The notes: generated by a model from the sequence alone, not told the origin. A stretch of 64,000 nt of DNA from Pseudomonas gingeri (GCF_013385425.1 NZ_JACAQA010000006.1:1-64000); one strand, 5' to 3'. Positions 16,532 to 27,906 are shown, counted from the stretch's first letter. Numbers and translations: made by a program.

Positions 16532-17385
16532 CGTTTGTACTCGCGACTGAACTGCGAGGAGCTCTGATACCCGACCCGATGGGCGACCTGCGCCACACCG
16601 AGGCCGTCGGCCAGCAACAATTGTTGCGCCTTGAGCAGACGCAGGCGCTTGAGGTATTGCACCGGCGACAGCAGGGTGACGCGCTTGAAATGCTCGTGAA
16701 AGGTCGACAGGCTCATATTCGCGCAACTGGCCAGGGTCTCGACGTTCAAGGGCTCGGTGTAATGGGCATGCAAAAGACCCAGGGACGCCGCGATCCGGGA
16801 AAAATGCCCCTGCTGCTCCACCAGCGCACGCAGCACTTCCGACTGCGGCCCGCGCAAGGCGGCGAACAACAACTCGCGCACCCGCGCCTCACCCATGACA
16901 CGACACTCCAGCGGGTCCCGCAGGCAACGCAGCAAGCGTTCGACGCAACCGCGCATGCTGTCATCCAGCACCACCGAGGCCATGGATTCCGGGGTCTGGG
17001 CCGCCGCCGGGCTGTCATGGTTGAAGCCCATGGCCAAGACCAGCTCCCCCAGCACCGCCCGGTCGATAGCAACGGAAATCCCCAGCAGGGGCGCGCCATC
17101 ACTGCCGGCAAAGGTCTCGCACTCGAAGGGCACCGAAAGGGCCTGGATCAGATAGTGTCCGGCGCCATATTCCAGGGTCCGCACCCCCAGGTAGGCCAGC
17201 TTGCTGCCCTGGACAATGATCATCAGGCTCGGCTCGTAGATCTGCGGACCACGGGCCACATCACAGCCGACGCGCAACACCTGCACGCCCGGCAACAGGG
17301 TCGGGACGAAGCCGTCACGGGTGGCCAGGGGCTCGATCAGCGCAACCAGGGGGGCATTGGCGTCCAGATGACGGGTCAACTGCAT
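16492..17385 (-). CDS. AraC-family transcriptional regulator
   Basis: DNA-binding regulator of 297 residues with an N-terminal AraC_N-type ligand domain and a C-terminal double helix-turn-helix (about 195-290, containing VETLASCANMSLSTFHEHFK and VAHRVGYQSSSQFSREYKRY). It is divergent from a zinc alcohol dehydrogenase, the common partner of this AraC subgroup, so it probably controls that gene; the inducer is not apparent. I use the ATG at 17385 rather than an upstream extension that lacks family-like sequence. Its 3' end overlaps cobA by 40 bases on the opposite strand. Confidence 0.85.
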   Translation of the reverse strand: MQLTRHLDANAPLVALIEPLATRDGFVPTLLPGVQVLRVGCDVARGPQIYEPSLMIIVQGSKLAYLGVRTLEYGAGHYLIQALSVPFECETFAGSDGAPLLGISVAIDRAVLGELVLAMGFNHDSPAAAQTPESMASVVLDDSMRGCVERLLRCLRDPLECRVMGEARVRELLFAALRGPQSEVLRALVEQQGHFSRIAASLGLLHAHYTEPLNVETLASCANMSLSTFHEHFKRVTLLSPVQYLKRLRLLKAQQLLLADGLGVAQVAHRVGYQSSSQFSREYKRYFERSPGDERAA

Positions 17386-17564
17386 GGCAAAAACTTCACG
17401 GAAAAAGGGATGGGAACATCTTCGCAGGTCCGGGGACACAGGCGAATGGCGAAATCGCGATACCGGAGGAATAGGCAAGACACGCGGAGGAATCGCCATG
17501 GCCGTGTCCAGCTTCGACGCCGACAATGCATCGCCTCAACCGTCACAGCTTTGCGAGGCTCCTC

Positions 17565-18617
17565 ATGTACACCGCCATCGGTTATGCCGCCCAGTCGCCA
17601 ACCACGCCCCTCGCCCCCATGTCCTTCCAGCGTCGCTCGCCGCGACCTGACGATGTCGCCATCGAGATCCTCTACTGCGGCGTCTGTCACTCCGATATCC
17701 ACCAGGCCCGCAACGAATGGGGCATTGCCGTCTACCCGTTGATGCCCGGCCATGAAATCGTCGGCAAGGTCACCGCCGTCGGCGCCAACGTTACCCGGCA
17801 CAAGGTCGGCGACCTGGTGGGCGTCGGCTGCATGGTCGACTCCTGCCGTCATTGCGAAGCCTGCTCCGCCGATCTGGAGCAATACTGCCTGGAAGGCCCG
17901 ACCATGACCTACGCCACCCCGGATCGGGTCGATGGCAGCAACACCATGGGCGGTTACTCCGACAGCATCGTGGTCAGCGAACACTTCGTCGTGCGCATTC
18001 CGGAAAAACTCGACCTGGCCAGCGCCGCGCCGATTCTCTGCGCCGGCATCACCACCTACTCGCCGCTCAAGCACTATGGCGTCAAGCCGGGGGACAAGGT
18101 CGGGATTCTCGGCATGGGCGGCCTGGGCCATATGGGCATCAAGTTCGCCAAGGCCATGGGCGCCGAAGTCACCCTGTTCACCCGTTCGGCGAGCAAGGCC
18201 GAGGAAGGTCGTCGCCAGGGCGCCGACCATGTGATCGTCTCCACCGATGCCGGGCAGATGGCCGCCGCCGCGGGCCGCTTCAACTTCCTGCTCGATACCA
18301 TCCCGGTGCAGCACGACCTCAACCCCTACCTCGACACCCTGGCCTTCGACGGCGTGCATATCCTGGTGGGCCTGATCGAGCCGGTGGACCCGGCACTGCA
18401 TGCCGCCAAGCTGGTGCTCAAGCGCCGGGTACTGGCCGGTTCGCTGATCGGTGGCATTGCCGAAACCCAGGAAGTCCTGGATTTCTGCGCCGAGCACGGC
18501 ATCACCTGCGACATCGAGATGCTCGACATCCGCCAGATCAACGAGGCCTACAGCCGCATGATCGCCGGTGATGTGAAATACCGTTTCGTGATCGACATGG
18601 CGACCCTCAAGGCCTGA
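17565..18617 (+). CDS. Zinc-dependent NAD(P) alcohol dehydrogenase (YahK/CAD-like)
   Basis: Medium-chain dehydrogenase/reductase that interconverts alcohols and aldehydes, 350 residues. The catalytic zinc site is shown by CGVCHSDIHQ and PGHEIVG, and the structural zinc by the CRHCEACSADLEQYC cluster. The nucleotide-binding motif GILGMGGLGHMGIKFAKAMG lies mid-protein. The pattern fits the cinnamyl-alcohol-dehydrogenase/YahK aldehyde reductase subgroup, usually NADPH-linked. I chose the ATG at 17565 (MYTAIGYAAQ) as the family-like start. It is divergent from the AraC regulator, and a perfect hairpin follows it. Confidence 0.88.
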   Translation: MYTAIGYAAQSPTTPLAPMSFQRRSPRPDDVAIEILYCGVCHSDIHQARNEWGIAVYPLMPGHEIVGKVTAVGANVTRHKVGDLVGVGCMVDSCRHCEACSADLEQYCLEGPTMTYATPDRVDGSNTMGGYSDSIVVSEHFVVRIPEKLDLASAAPILCAGITTYSPLKHYGVKPGDKVGILGMGGLGHMGIKFAKAMGAEVTLFTRSASKAEEGRRQGADHVIVSTDAGQMAAAAGRFNFLLDTIPVQHDLNPYLDTLAFDGVHILVGLIEPVDPALHAAKLVLKRRVLAGSLIGGIAETQEVLDFCAEHGITCDIEMLDIRQINEAYSRMIAGDVKYRFVIDMATLKA

Positions 18618-18636
18618 TCAAGGCTGCGTGCGCCAC

Positions 18637-18664
18637 GGCAGGAGCCGGTAAACCGGCTCCTGCC
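18637..18664 (+). terminator. Perfect 13-bp hairpin after the alcohol dehydrogenase
   Basis: GGCAGGAGCCGGT and ACCGGCTCCTGCC are separated by two bases, 19 bases after the stop codon. There is no T tract, so it may act as a weak terminator, an RNA-stabilising hairpin or a REP remnant (it contains GGAGCCGG). Confidence 0.5.
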
Positions 18665-18744
18665 CCTCCCACCGGGCCTGCATCCACGCAACGGCCCCCA
18701 TGCTATATTCGCGTCCCTTTCCGACCCACAGAAGGAATGCCGAC

Positions 18745-19386
18745 GTGAACAAGAAGACCGGCATCAGAGCCCAGCAAGCCGACCAGACCCGCGCGCGTAT
18801 TCTCAACGCGGCGGTGAAGGTGTTCACCCGCGACGGTTATTCCGGCGGCCGGGTCGAAAGCATCTCCCGCGAGGCCGAATCCAACGACCGCATGCTCTAC
18901 TACTACTTCGGCAGCAAGGAACGCCTGTTCATTTGCGTGCTGGAACATATCTACGAGCAGTTCAACAAAGCCGAAAGCAAGCTCAAGCTGAACCTAGAGG
19001 AACCGCTGCAAGCCTTGCAGGACCTGGTGGCCTTCGTCTGGACCTACTACGTCAAGCACCCCGAATTCGTCGCCATCCTGAGCATCGAGAACCTGCACAA
19101 GGGGCGGCATGCGCAGCAGTCGGGTGAATTGCGCCGGCTTTCCGGTGAAGCGGTGGGCGTGCTGCGCCCGATCATCGAGGCCGGCCAGGCCAAGGGCATC
19201 TTTCGCCAGGACCTGGATATCAAACATGTGTACCTGATGATCGCCTCGCTCTGTTATTTCTATAACTCCAACCAGCACACCCTGAGCTCGTTCCTGGGGG
19301 AACCGCTGGCGGAGAAACGCCAGCAGCAGGACTGGCTGGCGTTTATCAGTGACCTGGTGGTGCGTGGGGTGCTGCGCCTGCCTTAA
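18745..19386 (+). CDS. nicS: TetR-family repressor, probable NicS
   Basis: TetR regulator of 213 residues with an N-terminal helix-turn-helix (about 15-60, FTRDGYSGGRVESISREAES and YYYFGSKERLF) and a ligand domain. In P. putida the repressor of nicAB, relieved by nicotinate or 6-hydroxynicotinate, is a TetR protein encoded next to nicB. The same adjacency here supports NicS, although this copy converges on nicB. I start at the GTG at 18745, which has an AAGGAA ribosome site. Likely operators are the two repeats before nicA. Fold certain, identity by context. Confidence 0.7.
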   Translation: MNKKTGIRAQQADQTRARILNAAVKVFTRDGYSGGRVESISREAESNDRMLYYYFGSKERLFICVLEHIYEQFNKAESKLKLNLEEPLQALQDLVAFVWTYYVKHPEFVAILSIENLHKGRHAQQSGELRRLSGEAVGVLRPIIEAGQAKGIFRQDLDIKHVYLMIASLCYFYNSNQHTLSSFLGEPLAEKRQQQDWLAFISDLVVRGVLRLP

Positions 19387-19405
19387 ATTCTGCAAACCCC
19401 GCGGA

Positions 19406-19483
19406 CCTGTAGGAGCCTGGCTTGCCAGCGAAGCTTTTAGCGGTCTTGAGGGCCTCTTCGCCGGCAAGCCAGGCTCCTACAGG
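19406..19483. repeat. REP-type inverted repeat
   Basis: CCTGTAGGAGCCTGGCTTGC and its complement flank a spacer of about 30 bases, between the converging nicS and nicB genes. It could terminate transcription from both sides. Confidence 0.85.
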
Positions 19484-19511
19484 GTTGTGGTGCTACAACG
19501 AATAGCGTTCA

Positions 19512-22500
19512 TCAGTGAGTACCAGGATTCGCTCGAACATGGGCCACGGTCTTTTCCAAGCCCTGCCACGGCGGCGCCTCGCCGGCAAACCGACTGCGCA
19601 GATACGCCGCCAACTCCGCCACCTGGGTATCCGACAGGCTGTCCTTGAATCCCGGCATATAACCCAGATCCCGGGTCGCCGGATTCTGGATACCCTGCAA
19701 GATCACCTTGAGCAGATTGTCCGGCACATCGCTGTGCACATTGCTGTTGGTCGCCAGTGATGGGCTGACCCCAAACAACTTCGGCCCCAGCCCATCGGCG
19801 TGGCAACCCTGGCAGGAACCTTCGAACAGGCGCTGACCGTTACTCAGTGACAACTTCACCTCAGGCACCACCTTCTGCGCAGCGGCCACCGGCCGGGTCG
19901 CCTTCTCCACCACCTGCGCTTCAGCATCCGCCCCGTTCAGCGACGCCAGGTACACCGCCATCGCCCGCACATCCTCTTTCGGCAATTTCGCCAGCTCGGT
20001 GACCACCGGCCCCATCGGCCCCGTCGCCACGCCATGGGCATCGGAGTAACCGGTGCTCAGGTAGCTGAACAACTGATCCTCGGTCCACGGCGTCGGCGCC
20101 TTCGACAAGCCGTTCAACGCCGGCGCCTCCCAACCATCGACCATGGCCCCGGACAGAAACGCTGCCCCGCCCTTCTCCGCACCCAGAAGATTGCGCGGTG
20201 AATGACAAGCCGCGCAGTGCCCCAATCCGTTGACCAGATAAGCCCCACGATTCCATTGCTCGCTACGCTGGGGCTGCACCTGGATTTCCCCCTTGCGCAG
20301 GAACAGGGCATTCCAGCCGGCCATCAACGGCCGCTGGTTGAACGGAAACCCCATTGCATTGGCCTTGGCCGCCTGGCTGACCGGCGCCTGGGACATCAGG
20401 TAGGCATACAGCGCCTGCATATCGGCATCGTTGATATTGCGAAACGCCGTATAGGGAAACGCCGGATACAGATTGCGCCCGTCACGACCGATGCCGTCAC
20501 GCATCGCCCGCTCGAAGGCCGGATACGACCAGCTGCCGATACCGGTCTTCACATCCGGGGTGATATTGCTGCTGTACAGCGTGCCGAACGGCGTCTCCAT
20601 CGCCAGTCCGCCGGCATTGGTTACACCACCCGGCGCCGTGTGGCACACCGCGCAATCGCCGACCGCCGCCAGCAAGCGCCCGCGCTCAAGGGTTGCCGCC
20701 GACCAGGTCCCGGCACTGGGCGGGGCGATAGGCGCGATTTCCCCATGCCAGGGCCAGGCCGTGGCGGCCATGCCGAGCAGCGCGCCGAAGGCCGCGAACA
20801 ACGAGCCGAACAACCATTTCGAACGTTTCTCCGGCGACTTCGGCGGATCCCCGGCGGTGCCGGCATTGAGCGCCTGCAACACCCGCTCGGGGGTAATCGG
20901 CAGTTCGCGAAAACGAATCCCGGTGGCATCGAAGATCGCATTGGCAATCGCCGCCGCGCTCGGCACCGAGGCCGATTCGCCGGCGCCCATGGGCGGCTCG
21001 CTCTGGCGCGGCATCATCAGCACATCGATCTGCGGCACCTCGGGAAAGGTCAGGATCGGATAACCGCCCCACTCCTTGCTCGTCACCGCCGACTCTTCAA
21101 AGGTCACCCGCTCCTTGAGCACCCGGCTGGTGGACTGGATCACATTGCCGTGAATCTGGTGCCGCACGCCGTCGGGGTTGATCATCATCCCCGAATCATG
21201 GCCGATCACCACCCGGGTGACCGAGACATCGCCGGTCTGCCGGTCCACCGCCACATCCGCGATCCAGGCCGCCCAGGCCGCGCCGAAGCCGGGAAACTTG
21301 CTGTGGATATAACGCGCATAGGCAAAGCCGCGACCGCGCAGCAGATGGTCTTCGTTCGGCGTTTGCATCGGCGCGGTGCGCGGGGTCCAGGCGGCCCGTT
21401 CGGCGGTGGATTTCACCAGGTCCACGGCCCGCTGGTCCGGCAGGTAACGCAGGCGATATTCCACCGGATCGACCCCGGCGGCGAAGGCCAGCTCGTCGAT
21501 ATAGGACTCATGGGCAAAGGTGTTGGGCAAGGCCGACACCCCGCGCATCCACGACGCCCGGACAATCGGCGACATGTCGTTGATGCTGACCCGCATATGT
21601 TCATAGGCATAAGGCGGGATCGAAGTGCGGTCGCCCATTTCGAACATTGCCGCCAGCGGCTCGACCCGCCCGGTCAGCAGCAAGGCCAGGGTCGGTGCGC
21701 CATTGGACGGGTAGCTGGTCTCGAAGTCGTAGGCCGCCACGCTGCCATCGGCATTCAGGCCGCCATCGATGTCCATCAATTGCGCCGTGCCCTTGGGTTC
21801 CCAGGCGTGTTCCTGGTCACGGGTCAGTTGCACCCGTACCGGCTTGCCCACGGCGCGGGACAGCAACAGGGCGTCGGCACAGACGTCATCGGCGCAGTTG
21901 CGGCCGTAACAGCCGGACGCCTCCATGCGGATGATCTCGATACGTTCTTCCGGGTACTCCAGCAGCCAGGCGAGGTCGGCCCGCAACAGGTGCGGATTCT
22001 GGCTGCCGGACCAGACCCGGATGCCCTCCTCGTGATAATCCGCCAAGCCACAGGACGGGCCGATGGAAGCATGCATCTGATAGGGCCAGAGGTAGGTGCG
22101 CGGCATGCGCTGGCTGGCGCCGGCGAGGGCCGCATCGACATTGCCCTGGTCCAGCACCGTACGCTTGATCCTTGGGTTGTCGCGGATCGCCTGCTCGACA
22201 TCGCTCAGGTCCGGCAGCTTCTGCGTCCAGTCCTTCCAGCGTACCCGCAGTTCCCGCGCCGCCTTCGCCGCCTGTTCTTCACGCAACGCAACCACCCCGA
22301 TAAAGTCGCGGATCACCACCACCGCGACGATCCCGGGGATATGGGCGATGGATGACTCATCGACCTCCAGCAGGCTGTTGCCGACAAAGTCGCCGCAATC
22401 GAAACCGGCATAAGGCGGGCGCACGACCCGACCATGGAGCATGTCCGGCACGCGCATGTCATGGACATAGATCAGCTCGCCGGTGGCCTTGGCCGGGATA

Positions 22501-23087
22501 TCCACCCGCGCCGTGCCCTTGCCCACCAGCCGATAGTCTTCGGCCGGTTTGAGCGGCGCACCGCCGCTGATACGCAACTGGTCGTGCTCGCCCGCCACCA
22601 GTTCGCTGTAGCCCAGGGCCCGGCCATCCGGCGCCTTGACGATACCGCGTTCGACCCGCAGCGCCGCCACGTTCAGCGACCAGCGCCCGGCAGCCCGTTC
22701 CAGCAGGAAGCGCCGGGCTTCGGCCGCGGCGTTGCGCAGGGGAATCGCGGAGATCTGCAAGGTCGCGCTGGCAATGGTTGCGCCCTGGTTCGGCGCGCGC
22801 TCGGTGTCGCCGAGCACCATGCACACCTGCTCCACCTCCAGGTCCAGCTCCTCGGCGACGATCTGCGCCAGGGAGGTGCGAATACCGGTGCCCAGGTCCA
22901 CATGGCCGTTGAAGGCATAGACGAGGCCATCGTCGTTGACCGCGATAAACAGCCCCAGCTCCTTGGGCAAGACCCGCGGCGTGCCGCCTTTGGCCACCGG
23001 CCCCGAGGGCGGCAGGATATCGTCGACGATCAGCAGCACGCCGGTCTTGGCCAGCCATTGGTCGCGGGTGGGGATGGCGTCGCTCAT
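19512..23087 (-). CDS. nicB: Nicotinate dehydrogenase subunit B (molybdopterin plus cytochrome c)
   Basis: Large subunit of nicotinate hydroxylase, converting nicotinate to 6-hydroxynicotinate and sending electrons to the respiratory chain. It has 1191 residues, close to the P. putida protein as I recall it. A molybdenum-binding xanthine-oxidase-type region (about 1-740) is followed by a hydrophobic segment near 765. Three cytochrome c heme sites follow: CAVCH (about 811), CAACH (about 957) and CQGCH (about 1090). This layout of a molybdoenzyme with its own c-type hemes is diagnostic of NicB. It starts 16 bases after nicA. It needs molybdenum cofactor (moaA lies at 44797). Confidence 0.93.
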   Translation of the reverse strand: MSDAIPTRDQWLAKTGVLLIVDDILPPSGPVAKGGTPRVLPKELGLFIAVNDDGLVYAFNGHVDLGTGIRTSLAQIVAEELDLEVEQVCMVLGDTERAPNQGATIASATLQISAIPLRNAAAEARRFLLERAAGRWSLNVAALRVERGIVKAPDGRALGYSELVAGEHDQLRISGGAPLKPAEDYRLVGKGTARVDIPAKATGELIYVHDMRVPDMLHGRVVRPPYAGFDCGDFVGNSLLEVDESSIAHIPGIVAVVVIRDFIGVVALREEQAAKAARELRVRWKDWTQKLPDLSDVEQAIRDNPRIKRTVLDQGNVDAALAGASQRMPRTYLWPYQMHASIGPSCGLADYHEEGIRVWSGSQNPHLLRADLAWLLEYPEERIEIIRMEASGCYGRNCADDVCADALLLSRAVGKPVRVQLTRDQEHAWEPKGTAQLMDIDGGLNADGSVAAYDFETSYPSNGAPTLALLLTGRVEPLAAMFEMGDRTSIPPYAYEHMRVSINDMSPIVRASWMRGVSALPNTFAHESYIDELAFAAGVDPVEYRLRYLPDQRAVDLVKSTAERAAWTPRTAPMQTPNEDHLLRGRGFAYARYIHSKFPGFGAAWAAWIADVAVDRQTGDVSVTRVVIGHDSGMMINPDGVRHQIHGNVIQSTSRVLKERVTFEESAVTSKEWGGYPILTFPEVPQIDVLMMPRQSEPPMGAGESASVPSAAAIANAIFDATGIRFRELPITPERVLQALNAGTAGDPPKSPEKRSKWLFGSLFAAFGALLGMAATAWPWHGEIAPIAPPSAGTWSAATLERGRLLAAVGDCAVCHTAPGGVTNAGGLAMETPFGTLYSSNITPDVKTGIGSWSYPAFERAMRDGIGRDGRNLYPAFPYTAFRNINDADMQALYAYLMSQAPVSQAAKANAMGFPFNQRPLMAGWNALFLRKGEIQVQPQRSEQWNRGAYLVNGLGHCAACHSPRNLLGAEKGGAAFLSGAMVDGWEAPALNGLSKAPTPWTEDQLFSYLSTGYSDAHGVATGPMGPVVTELAKLPKEDVRAMAVYLASLNGADAEAQVVEKATRPVAAAQKVVPEVKLSLSNGQRLFEGSCQGCHADGLGPKLFGVSPSLATNSNVHSDVPDNLLKVILQGIQNPATRDLGYMPGFKDSLSDTQVAELAAYLRSRFAGEAPPWQGLEKTVAHVRANPGTH

Positions 23088-23103
23088 GGTCGTCGATCCT
23101 GGT

Positions 23104-23580
23104 TCAAGGCAATGGACGGGCGGCACGCAGCACCGCGCGAAGAATTTCGATATGGGTGCCGCAACGACAGAGATTGGCCGACAGTTCCTGGCGGATCTGC
23201 GCTTCGCTGGGGTGCGGGATACGGTCGAGCAAGGCCTTGGCGGTCATGATCATGCCGTTCAGGCAATAGCCGCACTGGGCCGCCTGCTCGTCGATAAAGG
23301 CCTGTTGCACCGGGTGTGGCGCCTCGCGGCTGCCGAGGCCTTCGAGGGTGACGATCTGCCGGTCCTCGGCGCCGGCCAGGGGAAACACGCAGGAGCGCGC
23401 GGCCACGCCGTCGACGATCACCGTGCAGGCCCCGCACTCCCCCAGGCCGCAGCCGTACTTGGGGCCGTTGAGCCGCAGGTCGTTGCGCAGCACCAGCAAC
23501 AGCGGGGTATCGGCCATGGCCGTCACCGAATGGCGTTGGCCGTTGACCTCAAGGGCTACCGTGATTTCCTGCATCGTCAT
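23104..23580 (-). CDS. nicA: Nicotinate dehydrogenase subunit A ([2Fe-2S])
   Basis: Small iron-sulfur subunit that carries electrons from the molybdenum centre in NicB. It is a two-cluster ferredoxin of about 158 residues: the plant-type site is in KYGCGLGECGACTVIVDG, and the second site is in QCGYCLNGMIM and ANLCRCGTH. It closely resembles P. putida NicA as I recall that sequence. I set the start at 23580 (MTMQEITVALEV); ATGs at 23598 and 23574 are alternatives, and none has a strong ribosome site. Two palindromic repeats lie upstream and probably bind NicS. Confidence 0.92.
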   Translation of the reverse strand: MTMQEITVALEVNGQRHSVTAMADTPLLLVLRNDLRLNGPKYGCGLGECGACTVIVDGVAARSCVFPLAGAEDRQIVTLEGLGSREAPHPVQQAFIDEQAAQCGYCLNGMIMTAKALLDRIPHPSEAQIRQELSANLCRCGTHIEILRAVLRAARPLP

Positions 23581-23600
23581 GGAATGCGCTCGCTTCATTT

Positions 23601-23625
23601 GATGAAGTAACTACTACATGAAAAG
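23601..23625. promoter_or_regulatory. nicAB operator candidate, copy 1
   Basis: GATGAAGT-AACT-ACTACATGAAA, an imperfect palindrome (ATGAAGT against ACTACAT, 6 of 7 pairs), lies about 20 bases upstream of the nicA start. It is repeated almost exactly at 23669. Two matching palindromes before an operon flanked by a TetR gene suggest NicS operators; this is inference. Confidence 0.6.
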
Positions 23626-23668
23626 GGCATGGGTTGAGAACGATGTCTCCTGACGACACACTTTTTTC

Positions 23669-23693
23669 GATGAAGTGGTTACTACATGAAAGG
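23669..23693. promoter_or_regulatory. nicAB operator candidate, copy 2
   Basis: GATGAAGT-GGTT-ACTACATGAAA. It differs from copy 1 mainly in the central 4 bases, in the same orientation with start points 68 bases apart. The changed centre between conserved arms is what is expected of a dimer-binding site. Confidence 0.6.
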
Positions 23694-23755
23694 AGAGCAA
23701 GAAGAGTGCCAGTTGGACTTTCAGGCGTCCGACCATGGCATTGGAGAAACACAAA

Positions 23756-23853
23756 ACCTGTGGGAGCGGAGCTTGCCCGCGAAAGGGGGACACCGCGGTT
23801 CTTCAGCTAGACCGCGTCATCGTTCTTCGCGGGCAAGCTCCGCTCCCACACAG
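23756..23853. repeat. REP-type inverted repeat
   Basis: TGTGGGAGCGGAGCTTGCCC and its complement flank an inner CACCGCGGTTCTTCAGC segment. This is the TGTGGGAGC variant of the window's REP family, between nicA and nicR. Confidence 0.85.
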
Positions 23854-23871
23854 GCCCGCATCCAGAAAGGG

Positions 23872-24321
23872 TTACTCGTCGCGGTCGTCGATCATCTTGC
23901 GCAGCAGGAACAGCACCGCGACCTGTTCGGCGGGATTGAGGTTGCTCATGGTCAGTTCGCTGATCTTCGCCGCGCAGGGCACGGTCTGCTGCACCAGCCG
24001 GCTGCCGGCCTCGGACAAACCGACAATGACCTTGCGCCGGTCTTCCGGGTCCGGCTCCAGGGTGATCAACTCACGGGCCCTGAGCCGCTCGACGATACCG
24101 CGAATGGTCGCCTGGTCCACGGCGGTGGCCTTGACCAGTTCGGTCAGGGAGCTGGGGCCGTGATCGCGCACCGCGCACAGGGTGACGAACTGCACGGCGG
24201 TGAGCTGCGAGTCGCCGACATTCTGCTGGAAGATCGCCATATGCCGCTGGTAGGCCTTGCGCAGCAGGTGGCCGACTTGTTCGGAAAACACATAAGGGTT
24301 GGAATCAGGAGTATCCGGCAC
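23872..24321 (-). CDS. nicR: MarR-family repressor NicR
   Basis: MarR regulator of 149 residues with a central winged helix (about 40-110: LTAVQFVTLCAVRDHGPSSL, DQATIRGIVERL and the wing DPEDRRKVIVGLSEAG). In P. putida NicR represses the lower nicotinate pathway operons nicXR and nicCDEFTP and is released by 6-hydroxynicotinate. Its position directly after nicX on the same strand reproduces the nicXR operon, with a REP-bearing gap of 245 bases. Likely operators are the GTATAC palindromes between nicX and nicC. Confidence 0.88.
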   Translation of the reverse strand: MPDTPDSNPYVFSEQVGHLLRKAYQRHMAIFQQNVGDSQLTAVQFVTLCAVRDHGPSSLTELVKATAVDQATIRGIVERLRARELITLEPDPEDRRKVIVGLSEAGSRLVQQTVPCAAKISELTMSNLNPAEQVAVLFLLRKMIDDRDE

Positions 24322-24407
24322 GGCAGGCTCGAAAAGGCGAGGGAGAATGGGCAGGCATGATGGACAGGTTGGGGGGCAGACTCAAGTGTGAGGTTGTCCG
24401 GCCCGGC

Positions 24408-24520
24408 CTCTTCGCGGCGGTGCGGCGATCCGACAAGCTCCGCTCCCACAGTACCGCGTCATACCTATCAGTATCGGTAGACACCCGAACTGTGGGAGCG
24501 GAGCTTGCCCGCGAAGGGGC
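24408..24520. repeat. REP-type repeats between nicR and nicX
   Basis: A diverged inverted arm (TCCGACAAGCTCCGCTCCCA) and a well-conserved TGTGGGAGCGGAGCTTGCCC arm are separated by about 40 bases. The element sits inside the predicted nicXR operon and could reduce nicR expression relative to nicX. Confidence 0.75.
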
Positions 24521-24566
24521 CCGCAAGACCACCAAAAACCTCACTGACAGCCCCTTCACCCCAGAC

Positions 24567-25619
24567 TCAGCGCGCCCGCGACGCCTCCGGCGCCACCACA
24601 TCACCGCCGATCACCACCGCCTGGTCATCCAGGTATACATCGCAATGGCGCAGCGGAATGTCCATATGGCACGGCGTCTTGCGCGTCCCGCCGACCTCGG
24701 TATTCGGCCCGGTGGAGAACAGGAAGTTGCCATAGAACGCCCGGGCATCCATACACATGCCGTCGTTCTTGTCGTGCAACCCCATCGCCGTCCACTGCGC
24801 CCGTGGCTGCAGCCCCCAGCCGATATGGGAGATGCCGTACACCTCGGGATCATTGAAATACTTCATGTAGTCGCGCAGGTACTCGGCCTCGAAACCACCG
24901 TGGATCGAGGTGATAAAACCCTTCTCGACCTCCAGGGTGATCTTCTCCCGGGTATAGGTCTTGAACGGCAGCAGGATATCGCCGACATCCAGTACCAGCA
25001 CGCCCTCGGCGGTTTCTTCGTTCGGCCAGGAGAACAGAAAGCCGCTCGGCCAGTGATCCCAACGCCCCGGCTCATCGGCGAAACCATACTCGGTCACCGA
25101 CGGATACTGCCCCAGCGCCGCGCGGAAATCGCTGCCGGCGCGGGAGGTCACATGGATCGAACGGGCCTTCTTCAACAGCTCTTCCGCCGCCAGCACCCGC
25201 ACCTTGTCGGCCTCGGTCGGCAGCATCCGCGCCAGCACTTCCGGCGGCTCCACCGCCAGCAGGATGCGCGTGCCGGTCTTGAGGATCTGCTCCTGTTCCG
25301 GCGAGTGCAGCAGCATCATGGTGTCGACGATCAGATCCGCCGCTTCCAGCGCCCGCTGCGCGGCGATATTGCCGGTCAGCGCGGTGTCGCCACAGTAGGC
25401 GGTCATATCGTTGCCCATGGCCGTCGGGTGGTTGAACGACGGCAATTCCACCGCGTACACCTTGGCCCCCAGGCGCTGCGCCGCCTCCATCGCCGAACGC
25501 ACGGTGCGCGGATCGGAGTAATGACTCTTGAGCACCGCGACACTCTGGGTCGAGTCGACTTTCGACAGCTTCAACACGTGTTCGAACATCTGCGTCAGTT
25601 CGCAATCACTTACCGGCAT
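24567..25619 (-). CDS. nicX: 2,5-dihydroxypyridine 5,6-dioxygenase
   Basis: Fe(II)-dependent extradiol-type dioxygenase that opens the ring of 2,5-dihydroxypyridine to N-formylmaleamate. It has 350 residues, matching the characterised P. putida enzyme. The iron ligands of that enzyme, H265, H318 and D320, are at the same positions here (GISHIGWG and PCHMD). I start at the ATG at 25619 (MPVSD), which has an AGGAGAGAGG ribosome site, rather than an upstream ATG. It is divergent from nicC and followed by nicR. Confidence 0.95.
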   Translation of the reverse strand: MPVSDCELTQMFEHVLKLSKVDSTQSVAVLKSHYSDPRTVRSAMEAAQRLGAKVYAVELPSFNHPTAMGNDMTAYCGDTALTGNIAAQRALEAADLIVDTMMLLHSPEQEQILKTGTRILLAVEPPEVLARMLPTEADKVRVLAAEELLKKARSIHVTSRAGSDFRAALGQYPSVTEYGFADEPGRWDHWPSGFLFSWPNEETAEGVLVLDVGDILLPFKTYTREKITLEVEKGFITSIHGGFEAEYLRDYMKYFNDPEVYGISHIGWGLQPRAQWTAMGLHDKNDGMCMDARAFYGNFLFSTGPNTEVGGTRKTPCHMDIPLRHCDVYLDDQAVVIGGDVVAPEASRAR

Positions 25620-25689
25620 TTTCCTCTCTCCTCTTCGCTCGCGCTGCACCAAGTCGAGGCGCGACGCTTCAGTCTAGTGCGTTTTTATA

Positions 25690-25699
25690 GCGTATACGC
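25690..25699. promoter_or_regulatory. NicR operator candidate near nicX
   Basis: A perfect 10-base palindrome, GCGTATACGC, about 70 bases upstream of the nicX start. A related GCGTATACAC lies near nicC. The pair of matching sites in a divergent promoter region controlled by one MarR protein suggests NicR operators; the assignment is inferred. Confidence 0.55.
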
Positions 25700-25786
25700 C
25701 ATTTATCATCGATAAGACCTGAATTCACAGCGCTCTGCAAGCAGTAGACCAAAACGTTACAAACTCACACACACCCAACAAAATAA

Positions 25787-27882
<2,096 letters not shown>

Positions 27883-27906
27883 ACCTGAACCTGTGGGAGC
27901 CTTGAG

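Noticed and set aside
20202..22355. 717-codon open frame on the plus strand opposite nicB
   Set aside because: It is antisense to a well-identified NicB with heme motifs. The composition is His/Arg/Gly-rich with no family resemblance, typical of GC-rich shadow frames.
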